A stretch of DNA of 64,000 bases from Planctomycetaceae bacterium (GTDB taxonomy: Bacteria; Planctomycetota; Planctomycetia; Pirellulales; Pirellulaceae). The stretch lies in the NCBI GenBank assembly GCA_020638975.1, contig JACKHN010000005.1:248001-312000 (forward strand), in the 5' to 3' direction. The first letter of the stretch is position 1, and the number at the start of each line of letters is the position of its first letter. A model generated the notes under the pieces. It saw only the letters and a program-made list of their open reading frames with translations, was not told where the DNA came from and did no database searches. The position numbers were made by a program, and so were the translations under genes. Below, piece by piece: positions 16,471 through 26,800 of this stretch.

Positions 16471-18213
16471 ATGACGCGTTACGGGTTGCTTGCTCTGTCA
16501 CTGGTTGTCGCGTCGAGTCGCATCATGACCGAGTTCTTTGCCGACAGTGGACGTTCTGCACGCGCGGCGGGATACGATCGTCCGGTCGGTGATCCCCAAC
16601 AAAGTCGCTCGGTCGTCTTGGCCACGCACGGTATTGTCGCGACCAGCCATCCCCTCGCCGCTGAAACAGGCCTGGATGTTCTGAAGGCCGGCGGAAACGC
16701 GGCCGACGCGGCGATCGCCGCCAGTGCGATGATCGGCTTGGTCGAGCCCATGAGCTGCGGCATCGGAGGCGACCTGTTTGCAATCTATTGGGACAGCAAA
16801 ACACAGAAGCTCTTCGGCTTGAACGCCAGCGGACGTAGCCCGAGCAGCTTGACGCGCGACGAGTTCCTGCGTTTGGGAGATGAACAGATTCCTACGTACG
16901 GGCCGCTGTCCTGGTCGGTGCCCGGCTGCGTGAGCGGCTGGCAAGAGTTGCACGACCGTTTTGGAAGCAAGCCGTTCGACGAATTGCTTGCCCCGTCAAT
17001 CGCGACTGCGGAAGAAGGCTTTCCTGTCACGGAAATCATTGCTGGCTCGTGGAATAGCGCGACTGCGAAGCTGAAAGAGTGGCCCGACTCGGCGAAAACG
17101 TTTCTTGTCGGCGGCGAGCGAGCGCCGAAGTTCGGCGAGTTGTTCAAGAACCCACGACTCGCGGCGTCCTACCGTAAGATCGCGACCGACGGCCCAGAGG
17201 CCTTTTATCAGGGTGACATCGCCAAAGCGATCGTCGCCTTCAGCGAGGCCAACGGCGGCTTTCTCGCAATGAACGACTTCATCGAGCACCAATCGGAATG
17301 GGTCGAACCCGTGTCGACGAACTATCGCGGCTACGACGTCTGGGAGTTGCCTCCCAACGGACAAGGGATTGCCGCACTGCAGATTCTGAACACCCTCGAA
17401 CCGTTCGATATCAAATCGATGGGGCACGATAGCCCCGAGTATCTGCATCTCTTTGTGGAAGCCAAAAAGCTCGCCTTTGCTGACCGTGCACAATTCTATG
17501 CGGATCCAGCGTTTAGCAAGCTGCCCACGGCGGAGCTAATCTCCAAGGAATACGCGGCGCGACAGGTGAAGCGAATTGACTTGACCCGCGCCGCGACCGA
17601 TGTACCGGCAGGCGATCCGAAGCTCATTCACGGCGATACGATCTACTTGACCGTCGTCGACAAAGATCGCAACTGCTGCTCGTTCATTCAAAGCAACTAT
17701 CATGGCTTCGGTTCGCAGATCGTGCCCGGCGACGTCGGCTTTGTGCTGCAAAACCGAGGTGCCCTGTTCTCGCTTGAGGAAGGACACCTCAACGTTTACG
17801 AACCTCGCAAGCGTCCCTTCCACACGATCATTCCAGCCATGATGACCAAAGACGGTGAACCGTTTTTCTGCTTTGGTGTCATGGGAGGTGACATGCAGCC
17901 GCAAGGGCATGCTCAGGTTGTCGTGAACTTGGTTGACTTTGGGATGAATGTGCAGGCCGCTGGCGACGCGGCTCGTGTGCGGCATCTTGGCAGTGCCGAA
18001 CCGACAGGTGTCGCCGCTCAAGGTGCTGGAACCGTGCAAGTTGAATCGGGATTCTCCGACAAAACGTTGGAGGCACTGCGTGCGAAAGGCCACCAAGTTA
18101 TGCGAGCCAAGGGAGCGTTTGGCGGATACCAAGGAATTCTGATCGATCGCGTCCATGGAGTTTTGCACGGGGCGACCGAAGCTCGTAAGGACGGCGCGGC
18201 TGTTGGCTACTAA
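16471..18213 (+). CDS. Gamma-glutamyltransferase family protein, secreted
   Basis: 580 aa from ATG 16471, preceded by GGAGG at 16458-16462 with 8-base spacing; the frame is open further upstream but without protein character. N-terminal signal peptide or anchor (residues 5-30). The enzyme cleaves the gamma-glutamyl bond of glutathione and related compounds and is self-processed into two subunits; the nucleophile is Thr390 in HGDTIYLTVVD, close to Thr391 of the E. coli enzyme. Substrate-binding motifs GNAADAAIAA and ATSHPLAAE lie in the large subunit and the small-subunit part has HTIIPAMM. The pdxA gene starts 4 bp after the stop, so they are probably co-transcribed. Confidence 0.92.
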   Translation: MTRYGLLALSLVVASSRIMTEFFADSGRSARAAGYDRPVGDPQQSRSVVLATHGIVATSHPLAAETGLDVLKAGGNAADAAIAASAMIGLVEPMSCGIGGDLFAIYWDSKTQKLFGLNASGRSPSSLTRDEFLRLGDEQIPTYGPLSWSVPGCVSGWQELHDRFGSKPFDELLAPSIATAEEGFPVTEIIAGSWNSATAKLKEWPDSAKTFLVGGERAPKFGELFKNPRLAASYRKIATDGPEAFYQGDIAKAIVAFSEANGGFLAMNDFIEHQSEWVEPVSTNYRGYDVWELPPNGQGIAALQILNTLEPFDIKSMGHDSPEYLHLFVEAKKLAFADRAQFYADPAFSKLPTAELISKEYAARQVKRIDLTRAATDVPAGDPKLIHGDTIYLTVVDKDRNCCSFIQSNYHGFGSQIVPGDVGFVLQNRGALFSLEEGHLNVYEPRKRPFHTIIPAMMTKDGEPFFCFGVMGGDMQPQGHAQVVVNLVDFGMNVQAAGDAARVRHLGSAEPTGVAAQGAGTVQVESGFSDKTLEALRAKGHQVMRAKGAFGGYQGILIDRVHGVLHGATEARKDGAAVGY

Positions 18214-18217
18214 TCGC

Positions 18218-19249
18218 ATGATCACACATCGACCACGTATTGCTATCACGATGGGCGACCCGGCTGGTGTCGGGCCGGAAGTCTGCTTGCGTCTTCTCTT
18301 ACATACACCGACCCTGCAAGAGTGTGTGCCGCTTATCTTCGGCGACGCAACGGTATTGCAACGCGTGGCAGACTGCTGCGAGCTAGGGCCATTGCCACGG
18401 ATCATCACGTTCGCCGAATGGGAGCGTTCGCCGGACCAAATCACCGAACCGACAATCGTTGATTTTTCCGACGCCGACTCCGAGCAGGTGACGCCAGGCG
18501 TGGTCAGCGAGTTAACAGGGCGAGCATCTTATCGCTACATCAAGGCAGCTATCGAGGCCGCGACGACGGGGAGCGTGGATGCGATCACCACCGGCCCGAT
18601 CAATAAGAAGGCTTTGAACGCGGCAGGCATCCACTACCCAGGCCACACCGAGATCTTCGCCGAAGAGACACAGTCCGATCGAATTTGCATGATGCTGACG
18701 TGCGACGAAATCACTTGCAGCTTCGTCACGACGCACGTCGGGTATCGCGATGTGCCCGGGCTGCTGACCGTCGATCGCATCTTGGAAGTCATCGAGATCA
18801 GTGACACGGCGATGACTCAACTGCGAGGCCGAAAGCCTAAGTTAGTGGTATGTGCCCTTAATCCTCACGCAGGTGAAGATGGCTTATTTGGCGACCGCGA
18901 AGAAGAACGAATCATTACACCCGCCATCGACCTGGCGCGCGGCAAGGGCATCCAAGTTGAAGGCCCGCTTCCTCCCGATACGGCTTTCTTGCCGGATCGT
19001 CGCCGTAACACGGATTGTTTCGTCTGTATGTATCACGACCAGGGGCACATTCCGCTCAAGGCGCTGGCGTTCGATGTGGCGGTGAACATTACGCTCGGTC
19101 TTCCGATCATTCGGACTTCCGTGGATCATGGAACGGCACTCGACATTGCTTGGCAAGGGAAGGCCGAAGCGACCAGCATGTATGAAGCCGTGAAACTTGC
19201 TGCGAGACTCGCTGTCGCTAGATGTGAACCAACGGCTTGTCATTCGTAG
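18218..19249 (+). CDS. pdxA: 4-hydroxythreonine-4-phosphate dehydrogenase
   Basis: 343 aa from ATG 18218. PdxA oxidises 4-phosphooxy-threonine with NAD in the DXP-dependent route to pyridoxal phosphate. The family start PRIAITMGDPAGVGPEV is intact; metal-binding histidines are visible in HYPGHTEIFAEE, SFVTTHVGYRDV and YHDQGHIPLK. Also TTGPINKKAL. Normal length. The ATG lies 4 bp after the gamma-glutamyltransferase stop; translational coupling is likely. Related PdxA2 enzymes act in sugar-acid catabolism, but no such genes adjoin it. Confidence 0.94.
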   Translation: MITHRPRIAITMGDPAGVGPEVCLRLLLHTPTLQECVPLIFGDATVLQRVADCCELGPLPRIITFAEWERSPDQITEPTIVDFSDADSEQVTPGVVSELTGRASYRYIKAAIEAATTGSVDAITTGPINKKALNAAGIHYPGHTEIFAEETQSDRICMMLTCDEITCSFVTTHVGYRDVPGLLTVDRILEVIEISDTAMTQLRGRKPKLVVCALNPHAGEDGLFGDREEERIITPAIDLARGKGIQVEGPLPPDTAFLPDRRRNTDCFVCMYHDQGHIPLKALAFDVAVNITLGLPIIRTSVDHGTALDIAWQGKAEATSMYEAVKLAARLAVARCEPTACHS

Positions 19250-19262
19250 TTCGCGCGACGCG

Positions 19263-20459
19263 TTACTTCACTTGCAGCGATTCGATCGGAATGATCGCCA
19301 ACTCGGCGCTATTCCGATTCGCGCCACGACCGCCGCTGTTTGAATAGCCCACGTACAGTTTGCCTTCATGTTCAACGGCGTAGGGATAGGCCAACGCGGC
19401 GTTGTCGACCGATTCGCCAGGGCCGTCGTGAATCGCGTCGCGGATACGATAGATACGACGGAAGGTATTCTCGCCGGGGTCGCTCACTGCGATCGTCAAT
19501 GGATAACGCCGGTTGCCGCTGTCGGCCGAGGTCGTACAAACCAAGAAGCGTTGGCCCGTGGACAGAACCCCGGCGGACGGCTGGGATGCGACCATTGGCA
19601 AGTTGCTTTCTTGCATCGTTGTCCACGTCCGACCGTAGTCTTCACTGGTCGCCGCCAGTGCAAGGGGAACGCGATATCGCGAGATGTTCAAAACCTTCGC
19701 CCCGTCGACGATCACACACGACTCGCCCCACATCTCCATGGCTGGCGGTTTTGGAATCTTGATGACGTCCCAGCGAGTGAGGTCGGCACCGTGGCTGATG
19801 GCAACGGCTGCGGGATCGTTCGTTCCGCCGTATCCCTCAGCCACCGAAATCCCCGACATGATCCAGTTGCCATCGTTCATCTGCTGCGGTTGTTGCATGG
19901 CCCAGAAGCCGTCTTTCGCGACAATGCCTTTCGGTTGCCAAGAGCCTGAGGTTTCATCAAGGACGTAAGCTCGCGTATGCACGTCTCGCATCCTGCCATA
20001 AAACGCTCCGTGGAACGCCCACAAACTGCCTTCGTGGGAAAGGAAAACGCCATGGCTGATGGCAAGTTCTGGTTTATCGCCGGCATCGATTTGAAATAGC
20101 GGGCCCCAAGTCTTGCCGCCATCTGCGCTGATGCAACCGTTTGCTTCTTCAGTGGCCGTGTTCTCGGCGCCCGTGTTGTGACCGAACGAAGAATAAAGTT
20201 TTCCTTGATGCCATGCCAAGGCAACTCCGTGCAGCCAGCTATACCCGTCCTGCTCGGGAATACGCGGCTTGATCACGGAAAACGCAGTTCCCTTGAGCGG
20301 CAGCAGTTCCGAGTTGTTCGGAATCGGCACTTCGGCGTTCCATAGCTCGAATTTTCCCGCGATCGATTCGGGCGCCTTATCGTCAGCGCGTCCTCCTGCC
20401 ACGAGGACAAAGATCGGTACAAGGCTTAACGTCATGTAGCGAAGACTGGGTCCGAACAT
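19263..20459 (-). CDS. Secreted sialidase-like (BNR-repeat) propeller protein
   Basis: 398 aa from ATG 20459 with a signal peptide ending VAGGRADD. Two Asp-box motifs of the sialidase/BNR kind are visible: SADGGKTWG near residue 110 and SEDYGRTWT near residue 270, each marking a propeller blade. The last blade reads EHEGKLYVGYSNSGGRG, as in exo-alpha-sialidase-like proteins. Such proteins bind or cleave glycans in the periplasm; the catalytic set of a true sialidase cannot be confirmed by eye, so the specific activity is open. Convergent with pdxA, 13 bp apart. Confidence 0.8.
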   Translation of the reverse strand: MFGPSLRYMTLSLVPIFVLVAGGRADDKAPESIAGKFELWNAEVPIPNNSELLPLKGTAFSVIKPRIPEQDGYSWLHGVALAWHQGKLYSSFGHNTGAENTATEEANGCISADGGKTWGPLFQIDAGDKPELAISHGVFLSHEGSLWAFHGAFYGRMRDVHTRAYVLDETSGSWQPKGIVAKDGFWAMQQPQQMNDGNWIMSGISVAEGYGGTNDPAAVAISHGADLTRWDVIKIPKPPAMEMWGESCVIVDGAKVLNISRYRVPLALAATSEDYGRTWTTMQESNLPMVASQPSAGVLSTGQRFLVCTTSADSGNRRYPLTIAVSDPGENTFRRIYRIRDAIHDGPGESVDNAALAYPYAVEHEGKLYVGYSNSGGRGANRNSAELAIIPIESLQVK

Positions 20460-20736
20460 CGGCGGTTGGCTCCTTAATCGTGCTGCTGGCGGAGATAGCA
20501 CTGCTGGTGCATTTTTAGGATCGCCTCATCTTACCAATCCCACCTGCTCGACGTGGTGATAGTTTAGGCAGACCTGAATAAGTTTTCCGATTGAAGAAAG
20601 ATTAACGGTCGTGCCGGTAATCGCCGATGAATTCGACACACGCTGGCGCAGTTAGCGAGTCCCCAGACTTTGGACTCTCCATGCCTTAGATTCGCTGCGT
20701 CGTAGGTCCTGTAGACACAATTCGAAGGGTTGTCCG

Positions 20737-22149
20737 ATGTCGACATGTCGCCTTGCCTTGGTAGCTTCGTTCTGCCTGCTGATTTCCACTGGATTGGTGT
20801 TCGCCCAGGGCGATTCCGATGAAGCAGGGACTCGCACGCCTGGCATCGAGCATGGCGGAAGGTTCTTTGGATTTACGCCAGCTCATTTGAAAGGCAAGCA
20901 AGGACAACGGCTGTCGCGGCGAACTGTCGTGGCGGCGGACGCCAGCGACGATGCGGACTCGTCCGCCACGGTGACAACCGTTTCGTATGGAGAACACATC
21001 GTGGGCGATCCACCACTTCCGCCCGGATTTGAGGGCGAGGTGATTGATCTCTCGGAGGACGTCAAAGGCGGCAAGCTGTGGATCGACAACAGTTCGTGTT
21101 ATTGGATGAATGCCGAATATCTATTGATGTGGACCAAAGGTATGAGTACGCCACCGCTGGTGACGACGAGTACAGCAGGTACGCCGCAAGCACAGGCGGG
21201 CGTATTGGGCCAGCCTGGGACAACGATCTTGTTCGGCAACAGAGACATGACCGATGGTTCACGGTCAGGCGTTCGTTTAAGTTTGGGTCGATGGCTTGAT
21301 CCGGCACATTGCAGCGGTATTGAAGCAAGTTACATGGCATTGGGCACGGAAACCGACTCGTTCAATGCCGGACTCAATCAGTTCAATATCCTCGCACGTC
21401 CTTTCTTCGATACGGTTGGCGCTGCGGAAGATTCTCGGTTGATCGCGTTCCCAGGCACCGTGCAAGGGACGATGAATGTGGCTGTCAGCACACAGTTTCA
21501 GTCGTTCGAGATCCTGTATCGTCATGATGGCTGCGAGTCATGGGGTTGTCACATCGACTGGCTGGTAGGCTATCGCTATGCCGAGTTGGAAGATCGCGTA
21601 CGAATCGACGAGTCCACTGCGTCGCTGACCGGACCGACGGCAGGCACGACGTTTGACTTGTTCGACCAGTTCGATACACGAAACACTTTTCATGGAGCTG
21701 AGTTTGGACTCATCGGGAATTGGGATATCGATAATTGTTGGTCCTGCGAGACGACTGCGAAGTTTGCGATTGGTGGAACGAGTTATCGCGGTCAGGTTAA
21801 CGGACAGACCATCACGACCGATGCTGCAGGTGCATCGACGACCGTGCAAAGCGGCTTGCTCGCCCTCGGGACGAACATTGGCAGCTATCGAGGAGACGAT
21901 TTTTCGGCGATGGCGGACTTTGGGTTCACGTTGCGTCGCCAGTTGGCGTGCGGGCTGTCCGCCACGATCGGCTACAACTTCTTATATTGGAGCAACGTCG
22001 CGCGGGCGGGTGAGCAGATCGACACGACGATCAATACTTCGCAGATTCCGCCAGGAGCCCTAACCGGAGCAGCACGACCGACATTCCGGCAAATCAACGA
22101 TGACTTTTGGGCTCAAGGTTTGCGATTCGGACTAGACTACCGCTTCTAA
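20737..22149 (+). CDS. BBP7-type outer-membrane beta-barrel protein
   Basis: 470 aa with a signal peptide (residues 1-23, ending GLVFAQ). After a low-complexity stretch and the segment YWMNAEYLLMWTKGMSTPPL, which is the typical start of this planctomycete barrel family, come alternating amphipathic strands, glycine and aromatic rich, including DWLVGYRYAELEDRVRI and, at the end, FWAQGLRFGLDYRF with the terminal aromatic residue expected for outer-membrane barrels. Role in outer-membrane structure or transport is not known. A 235-bp gap separates it from the divergent sialidase-like gene and holds no other gene that I see. Confidence 0.88.
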   Translation: MSTCRLALVASFCLLISTGLVFAQGDSDEAGTRTPGIEHGGRFFGFTPAHLKGKQGQRLSRRTVVAADASDDADSSATVTTVSYGEHIVGDPPLPPGFEGEVIDLSEDVKGGKLWIDNSSCYWMNAEYLLMWTKGMSTPPLVTTSTAGTPQAQAGVLGQPGTTILFGNRDMTDGSRSGVRLSLGRWLDPAHCSGIEASYMALGTETDSFNAGLNQFNILARPFFDTVGAAEDSRLIAFPGTVQGTMNVAVSTQFQSFEILYRHDGCESWGCHIDWLVGYRYAELEDRVRIDESTASLTGPTAGTTFDLFDQFDTRNTFHGAEFGLIGNWDIDNCWSCETTAKFAIGGTSYRGQVNGQTITTDAAGASTTVQSGLLALGTNIGSYRGDDFSAMADFGFTLRRQLACGLSATIGYNFLYWSNVARAGEQIDTTINTSQIPPGALTGAARPTFRQINDDFWAQGLRFGLDYRF

Positions 22150-22175
22150 GGATCGGGCGACGAGTAATTTCCGGC

Positions 22176-22252
22176 CGTGAGCCGACGGCGCTAGCCGCGG
22201 GCCTCTGCTCGGAATGTAACGTATCAGGCCCGCGCAGCTGCGTCGGCTCACG
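22176..22252. repeat. Long hairpin between the barrel gene and the TM2 gene
   Basis: CGTGAGCCGACG at 22176-22187 pairs perfectly with CGTCGGCTCACG at 22241-22252; inside, AGCCGCGGGCCT around 22192 and AGGCCCGCGCAGCT around 22226 pair with a two-base bulge. It lies between convergent genes and could end transcripts from both sides, although no T-run is present. It resembles other intergenic palindromes in this window in form, not in sequence. Confidence 0.7.
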
Positions 22253-22297
22253 AAAACCCACAAATACCGAAGTAACTGTTCCCGCATGCCTAAGCAC

Positions 22298-22717
22298 TCA
22301 GCTCTCAGCGCTTAGATCTCCGACTAGGTGATTGACCTCGCTGATCTGGCTGTTCAACGTCCAGAAGTCGTACAGCACTCCGACAAAGAACAGGCCGCCG
22401 GTCAGCAGATAGATCAAGCCGGTAATGATCTTGCCCATGTAGAAGCGGTGAATTCCTAACGGTCCCAGGAACGTTAGCAGGATCCACGCCAGCGAATAGT
22501 CGATGATACCGGGCTCAAACCGGAGACTCGCGTCGCGATCCATACTCGGGATCAGAAAGACATCGATCAACCACCCAATTCCCAAGAGGCCGAAGGTACA
22601 GAACCAGATCGTTCCGCTGACTGGCTTGCCATAGTAAAAACGATGTGCTCCGGTGAATCCAAAGATCCACAGCAAGTAGCCGATTGCGACCGAGTGAGTA
22701 TCGTGTGTCTGGTTCAT
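22298..22717 (-). CDS. TM2 domain membrane protein with two TM2 units
   Basis: 139 aa. Two copies of the TM2 pattern (hydrophobic helix, GxHRFYxGK, second helix, D near the end): YLLWIFGFTGAHRFYYGKP with WLIDVFL, and ILLTFLGPLGIHRFYMGKI with VGVLYDFW. That predicts four membrane helices in the inner membrane with short loops. TM2 proteins have no established enzymatic role in bacteria. The gene is divergent from mutM, 171 bp apart. Confidence 0.88.
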   Translation of the reverse strand: MNQTHDTHSVAIGYLLWIFGFTGAHRFYYGKPVSGTIWFCTFGLLGIGWLIDVFLIPSMDRDASLRFEPGIIDYSLAWILLTFLGPLGIHRFYMGKIITGLIYLLTGGLFFVGVLYDFWTLNSQISEVNHLVGDLSAES

Positions 22718-22888
22718 GGTGAGGCAGTCCAGGATTTGAATCTTGTGGTAGTTTCGTGGAGCAATCGGTAGTTCGCTAGAGGGTCGCCATTATTGGATTC
22801 TGCGGATCGTACCAGCCCGTGGCCCAATATAGCCTGTTGCAGCATCGTAATCGCGCGGCGTACAATCCCGATCCTTTGAGGGATTGAA

Positions 22889-23737
22889 ATGCCGGAACTA
22901 CCAGAAGTCGAGACGATGCGACGCGGGATTCTGTCAGCGGTCGGCTGCCAGATCGAACACGTCGAGAAGATTCCTACCACCGTCAAGCCGCTGCTGATCA
23001 CTCCTTCTGTATCCGCGATGAACCGACGCGTAGCTGGTCGAGGAATCGTCGCTGTCGAGCGGATCGGCAAACGCGTCATCGTCCGTTTGGAAACCGGCGA
23101 TCGATTGGTCTTCGAACCGAGGATGACGGGACTCGTTCTCGTTGCTGATCCGCCGAGTGCTGAACACTTGCGTTTTCGCGTCGATTTGACCGGCGGCTCG
23201 CTCGACACGATCTGGTACTGGGATCGCCGTGGGCTGGGGTCGGTGAAGCTATTTTCGCCAAAGCAGTTCGACAACGCGGTTGTTTCGAAGTTCGGTCCCG
23301 ATGCGCTGGCACTGACCAGCGACGTGCTCCGCGAGCGGCTTCGCAGTAGTCGCCGAGCCGTGAAAGTCGCCTTGCTCGACCAGCAAGCCGTCGCGGGAAT
23401 CGGGAACTTATATGCCTCGGAAATCCTGAATGTTGCCAGCGTGCATCCGACGACGCGTTGCGACAAGCTGACGACCACTCAGTGGGAACGGATTTGTGAC
23501 GCAACGCTCGCTGTCTTGCAAGATGCCATTGCGCACGAAGGATCGACGTTGTCCGACGGGACCTACCGAAACGCATTGAATAATGCTGGCGGCTATCAGA
23601 ACCAGCATCGCGTCTACGATCGGGCCGGGCAATCGTGCCGCACTTGCGATCGAGGGACCGTTCAAAGGATCGTCCAAGCCCAGCGATCGACCTTCTACTG
23701 CCCGAACTGCCAATCGAAGCGGCGTCGCGGGCAATGA
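22889..23737 (+). CDS. mutM: Formamidopyrimidine-DNA glycosylase
   Basis: 282 aa. MutM removes 8-oxoguanine and formamidopyrimidines and nicks the abasic site. After removal of Met the catalytic Pro and Glu are in PELPEVETMRRG; the conserved lysine lies in RIGKRVIV; the H2TH region includes QQAVAGIGNLYASEIL. The C-terminal zinc finger is CRTCDRGTV...YCPNC with four cysteines. Length and order are standard. Confidence 0.96.
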   Translation: MPELPEVETMRRGILSAVGCQIEHVEKIPTTVKPLLITPSVSAMNRRVAGRGIVAVERIGKRVIVRLETGDRLVFEPRMTGLVLVADPPSAEHLRFRVDLTGGSLDTIWYWDRRGLGSVKLFSPKQFDNAVVSKFGPDALALTSDVLRERLRSSRRAVKVALLDQQAVAGIGNLYASEILNVASVHPTTRCDKLTTTQWERICDATLAVLQDAIAHEGSTLSDGTYRNALNNAGGYQNQHRVYDRAGQSCRTCDRGTVQRIVQAQRSTFYCPNCQSKRRRGQ

Positions 23738-23810
23738 GTGCTTGCTTGACTTACAATAGGCAGCGAATAATCTGCTCAGCAATCCTCTTTCGTGACAAGG
23801 TACTTCTCCG

Positions 23811-26800
23811 ATGAAGCATCTTCGCTGGTGGCTCCCTGCCCTGCTCTGCACGATGATCGGCACTCCGATCCTGGCTCAAGCACCGGACTGGGAGAACGAA
23901 CAAGTCATTGGCCGCAATAAGCTGCCGGGCCGCGTCGACTCACTCCCCTTTCCAACATCCGAGTCGGCAGTTGCGAATGATCGTTCGTCATCCGACTGGT
24001 ATCAATCGCTGAATGGGGAATGGAACTTCCATTGGTCGCCCGAGCCAGCGATGCGGCCTGGGGCGTTTTACTCGAGCGAATTCGATGACACGGCGTGGGA
24101 CAAGCTACCGGTGCCAGGTTGCTGGCAGATGTATGGCTATGGGATTCCGGTCTATACCAACGCCACTTATCCATTCAAGAAGGATGAGCCTCGTGTGATG
24201 GGCGAACCGGAGAATAAAGACTGGACGAGCTACAAGTGGCGAAACCAAGTCGGTTCCTATCGCCGCAAGTTCACCGTCCCAGCGGAGTGGCAGCAGCGGC
24301 GAGTCATCATGCATTTCGAAGGTGTCGATTCTGCGTTTTATCTCTGGGTCAACGGCAAGCAGGTCGGGTACAGCCAAGACAGCCGCACACCTGCTGCGTT
24401 TGATGTCACAGAGTTCTTGGTCGACGGCGAGAACTTACTTGCAGTCGAAGTCTACCAATATTGCGACGGCAGTTATCTGGAAGATCAAGACATGTGGCGC
24501 ATGAGCGGCATCTTTCGAGATGTCTATCTGTGGTCGCATGCCGAAGTTCATGTCCGCGATTTCGTGGTGTCGACCGACCTCGATGAGAACTATCGTGACG
24601 CCATGATGGATGTACGCGTTGAACTTTCCAATCACAGCGCAGCCACGCAGTCGTTCTCTTTGGAGGCTGAACTGTGGAATAGCCAAGGTGATGTCGTGCT
24701 GAGCCGCGATGTTTCGGGGGAGATCGCCCCGCGTGGAACTCAACTCGCGTCGATCGCGCACCTCGCAATCTCGAATCCTGACAAATGGACTGCCGAGACA
24801 CCGCAGCTGTATAAGGTCTTGCTCAAGCTCAAGGACAGCGACGGCAATACCATCGAGTGCCTGAGTCACAACGTTGGTTTCCGTGAGGTGGTCATCGCTG
24901 ACGGCCAACTCAAGGTGAATGGTCAACCGATCTTGGTGAAAGGCGTCAATCGGCACGAACATGATCCAGTGACAGGGCACACCGTTTCCGTCGAGTCGAT
25001 GCGTCAAGACATTGTGTTGATGAAGCAATTTAATATCAACACCGTGCGGACCAGCCATTATCCCGATCATCCCAAGTTCTACGAGTTATGCGACGAGTAT
25101 GGCTTGTATGTCATCGACGAAGCGAATGTGGAAGCTCATGGCTACGGCTGGGGGCCTGACAATAACGCGATCGCCAAGGATCCACGCTGGCAAGAGGCTC
25201 ACGTCGATCGAGCTCGACGGATGGTCGAACGCGACAAAAATCATCCCAGCATTATTGTCTGGTCGCTGGGTAACGAATCGGGCAACGGTGTGTGTCTCGA
25301 AGCGATGTACGACTGGATCAAACAACGCGATCCGTCGCGCCCCATTGAATATGAACAGGCTCACGAGCGACGCAACACCGACATCTACTGTCCGATGTAT
25401 ATGAACATCGCAGGCATGATTAAGTACGCGACGAAAGAAGGCATCACGCGACCGCTGATTCAATGCGAGTACGCTCATGCGATGGGAAACAGCGTCGGGA
25501 ACTTGCAAGACTACTGGGATGCGATCGAGAAGTATCCAGCGTTGCAAGGCGGGTGCATTTGGGATTGGGTGGACCAAGGAATCACGAAAAAGGTTCCCAC
25601 GGCGAAACTCGCTGAATCGTCAAGCGGGCCGCGCGCGTTTATCCTCGGCACACACGACGCCGGTGAAGGAGTCGTCGGAGCCGTGGCACTCGAGAATGAT
25701 ACTCGCCTTGATTTGACGGGCCCTCTGACATTAGAGGTCGAAGTGAAGGGCCAGCGAGTCGACCGGTTCAACCCGTTGATCTCGAAGGGAGATCATCAGT
25801 ACTTGTTGAGAATGGACAACGGGGGAATCAACTTCACCTTGTTTAAAGACAAATGGGTCGGGCTGCAAACGCCTTACGACAAGGCTGATCTGAAGGCTGG
25901 TTGGAATCGCATCACGGCCAGCTACGACGGAAAACAGATGGCACTTTACGTGAACGGTGACGAGAAGGCTCGCGGTGCGGGGCCCGCCAGCATCGATCCA
26001 AGCAACCACCTGGTAAACATCGGCCGTAACAGCGAACACCAGGAGCGGGTTTCGCGTTTGCCGATCCGCCGAGCGCGTATCTATGCCAGGGCGCTATCGG
26101 CGGATGAAGTGGCCAATGTTGAAGACCGAGACAACGAGCAGTTGGTGCTCGACGTTGACCTTCGTAACGCATCAGACAATGGACAGCCAATGAGCCCTCG
26201 CGGCATCCGCGAGTTCTTCGCTTACGGAGGCGACTTCGGCGACCTGCCGAACGATGCCGACTTCTGCTGCAATGGACTTGTTCAACCCGATCGCACGCTG
26301 AATCCGCACATCTGGGAGGTGAAGAAAGTTTATCAGAACATCACCGTGGAGAAGGCGGAAGCGACTGGAATGTTTCGTATTCGGAACAAGCACTTTTTCA
26401 CGAATCTCGATCAGTTTGAATGTGACTGGAAGCTTCGCATTGATGGGGAAATCGCGTTGGAAGGAAGTCTCGGTCGGCTTGACATTGCACCACAAACATC
26501 CCGAGTTGTCGAAGTTCCAGTGAAGACGCATGAGCAGGCAGAATGTTTTCTCACGATTTCCTTCCGACTGCCAAACGACACGTCCTGGGCGGATCAGGGA
26601 CATGTGGTCGCCTGGGATCAGGTGGCGCTGACCACAGGCTCCGCCGACGCCACGATGGTATCGAACGACAAACACGTCTCGGCGACGGAAGACGGTGCGG
26701 AAGTGTCCGTCGTTGGTGATGGGTTCGCCGCGAGAATTGACAAGCAGAGCGGGACGCTCGTTTCCTATAGCGTGAGCGATCATGAACTGCTCGCCGCACC

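Noticed and set aside
17536..18444. 302-aa open frame on the - strand
   Set aside because: Antisense to gamma-glutamyltransferase and pdxA.
22714..23478. 254-aa open frame on the - strand
   Set aside because: Antisense to mutM, which is certain; composition is rich in Arg, Ser and Thr as expected for a shadow frame.
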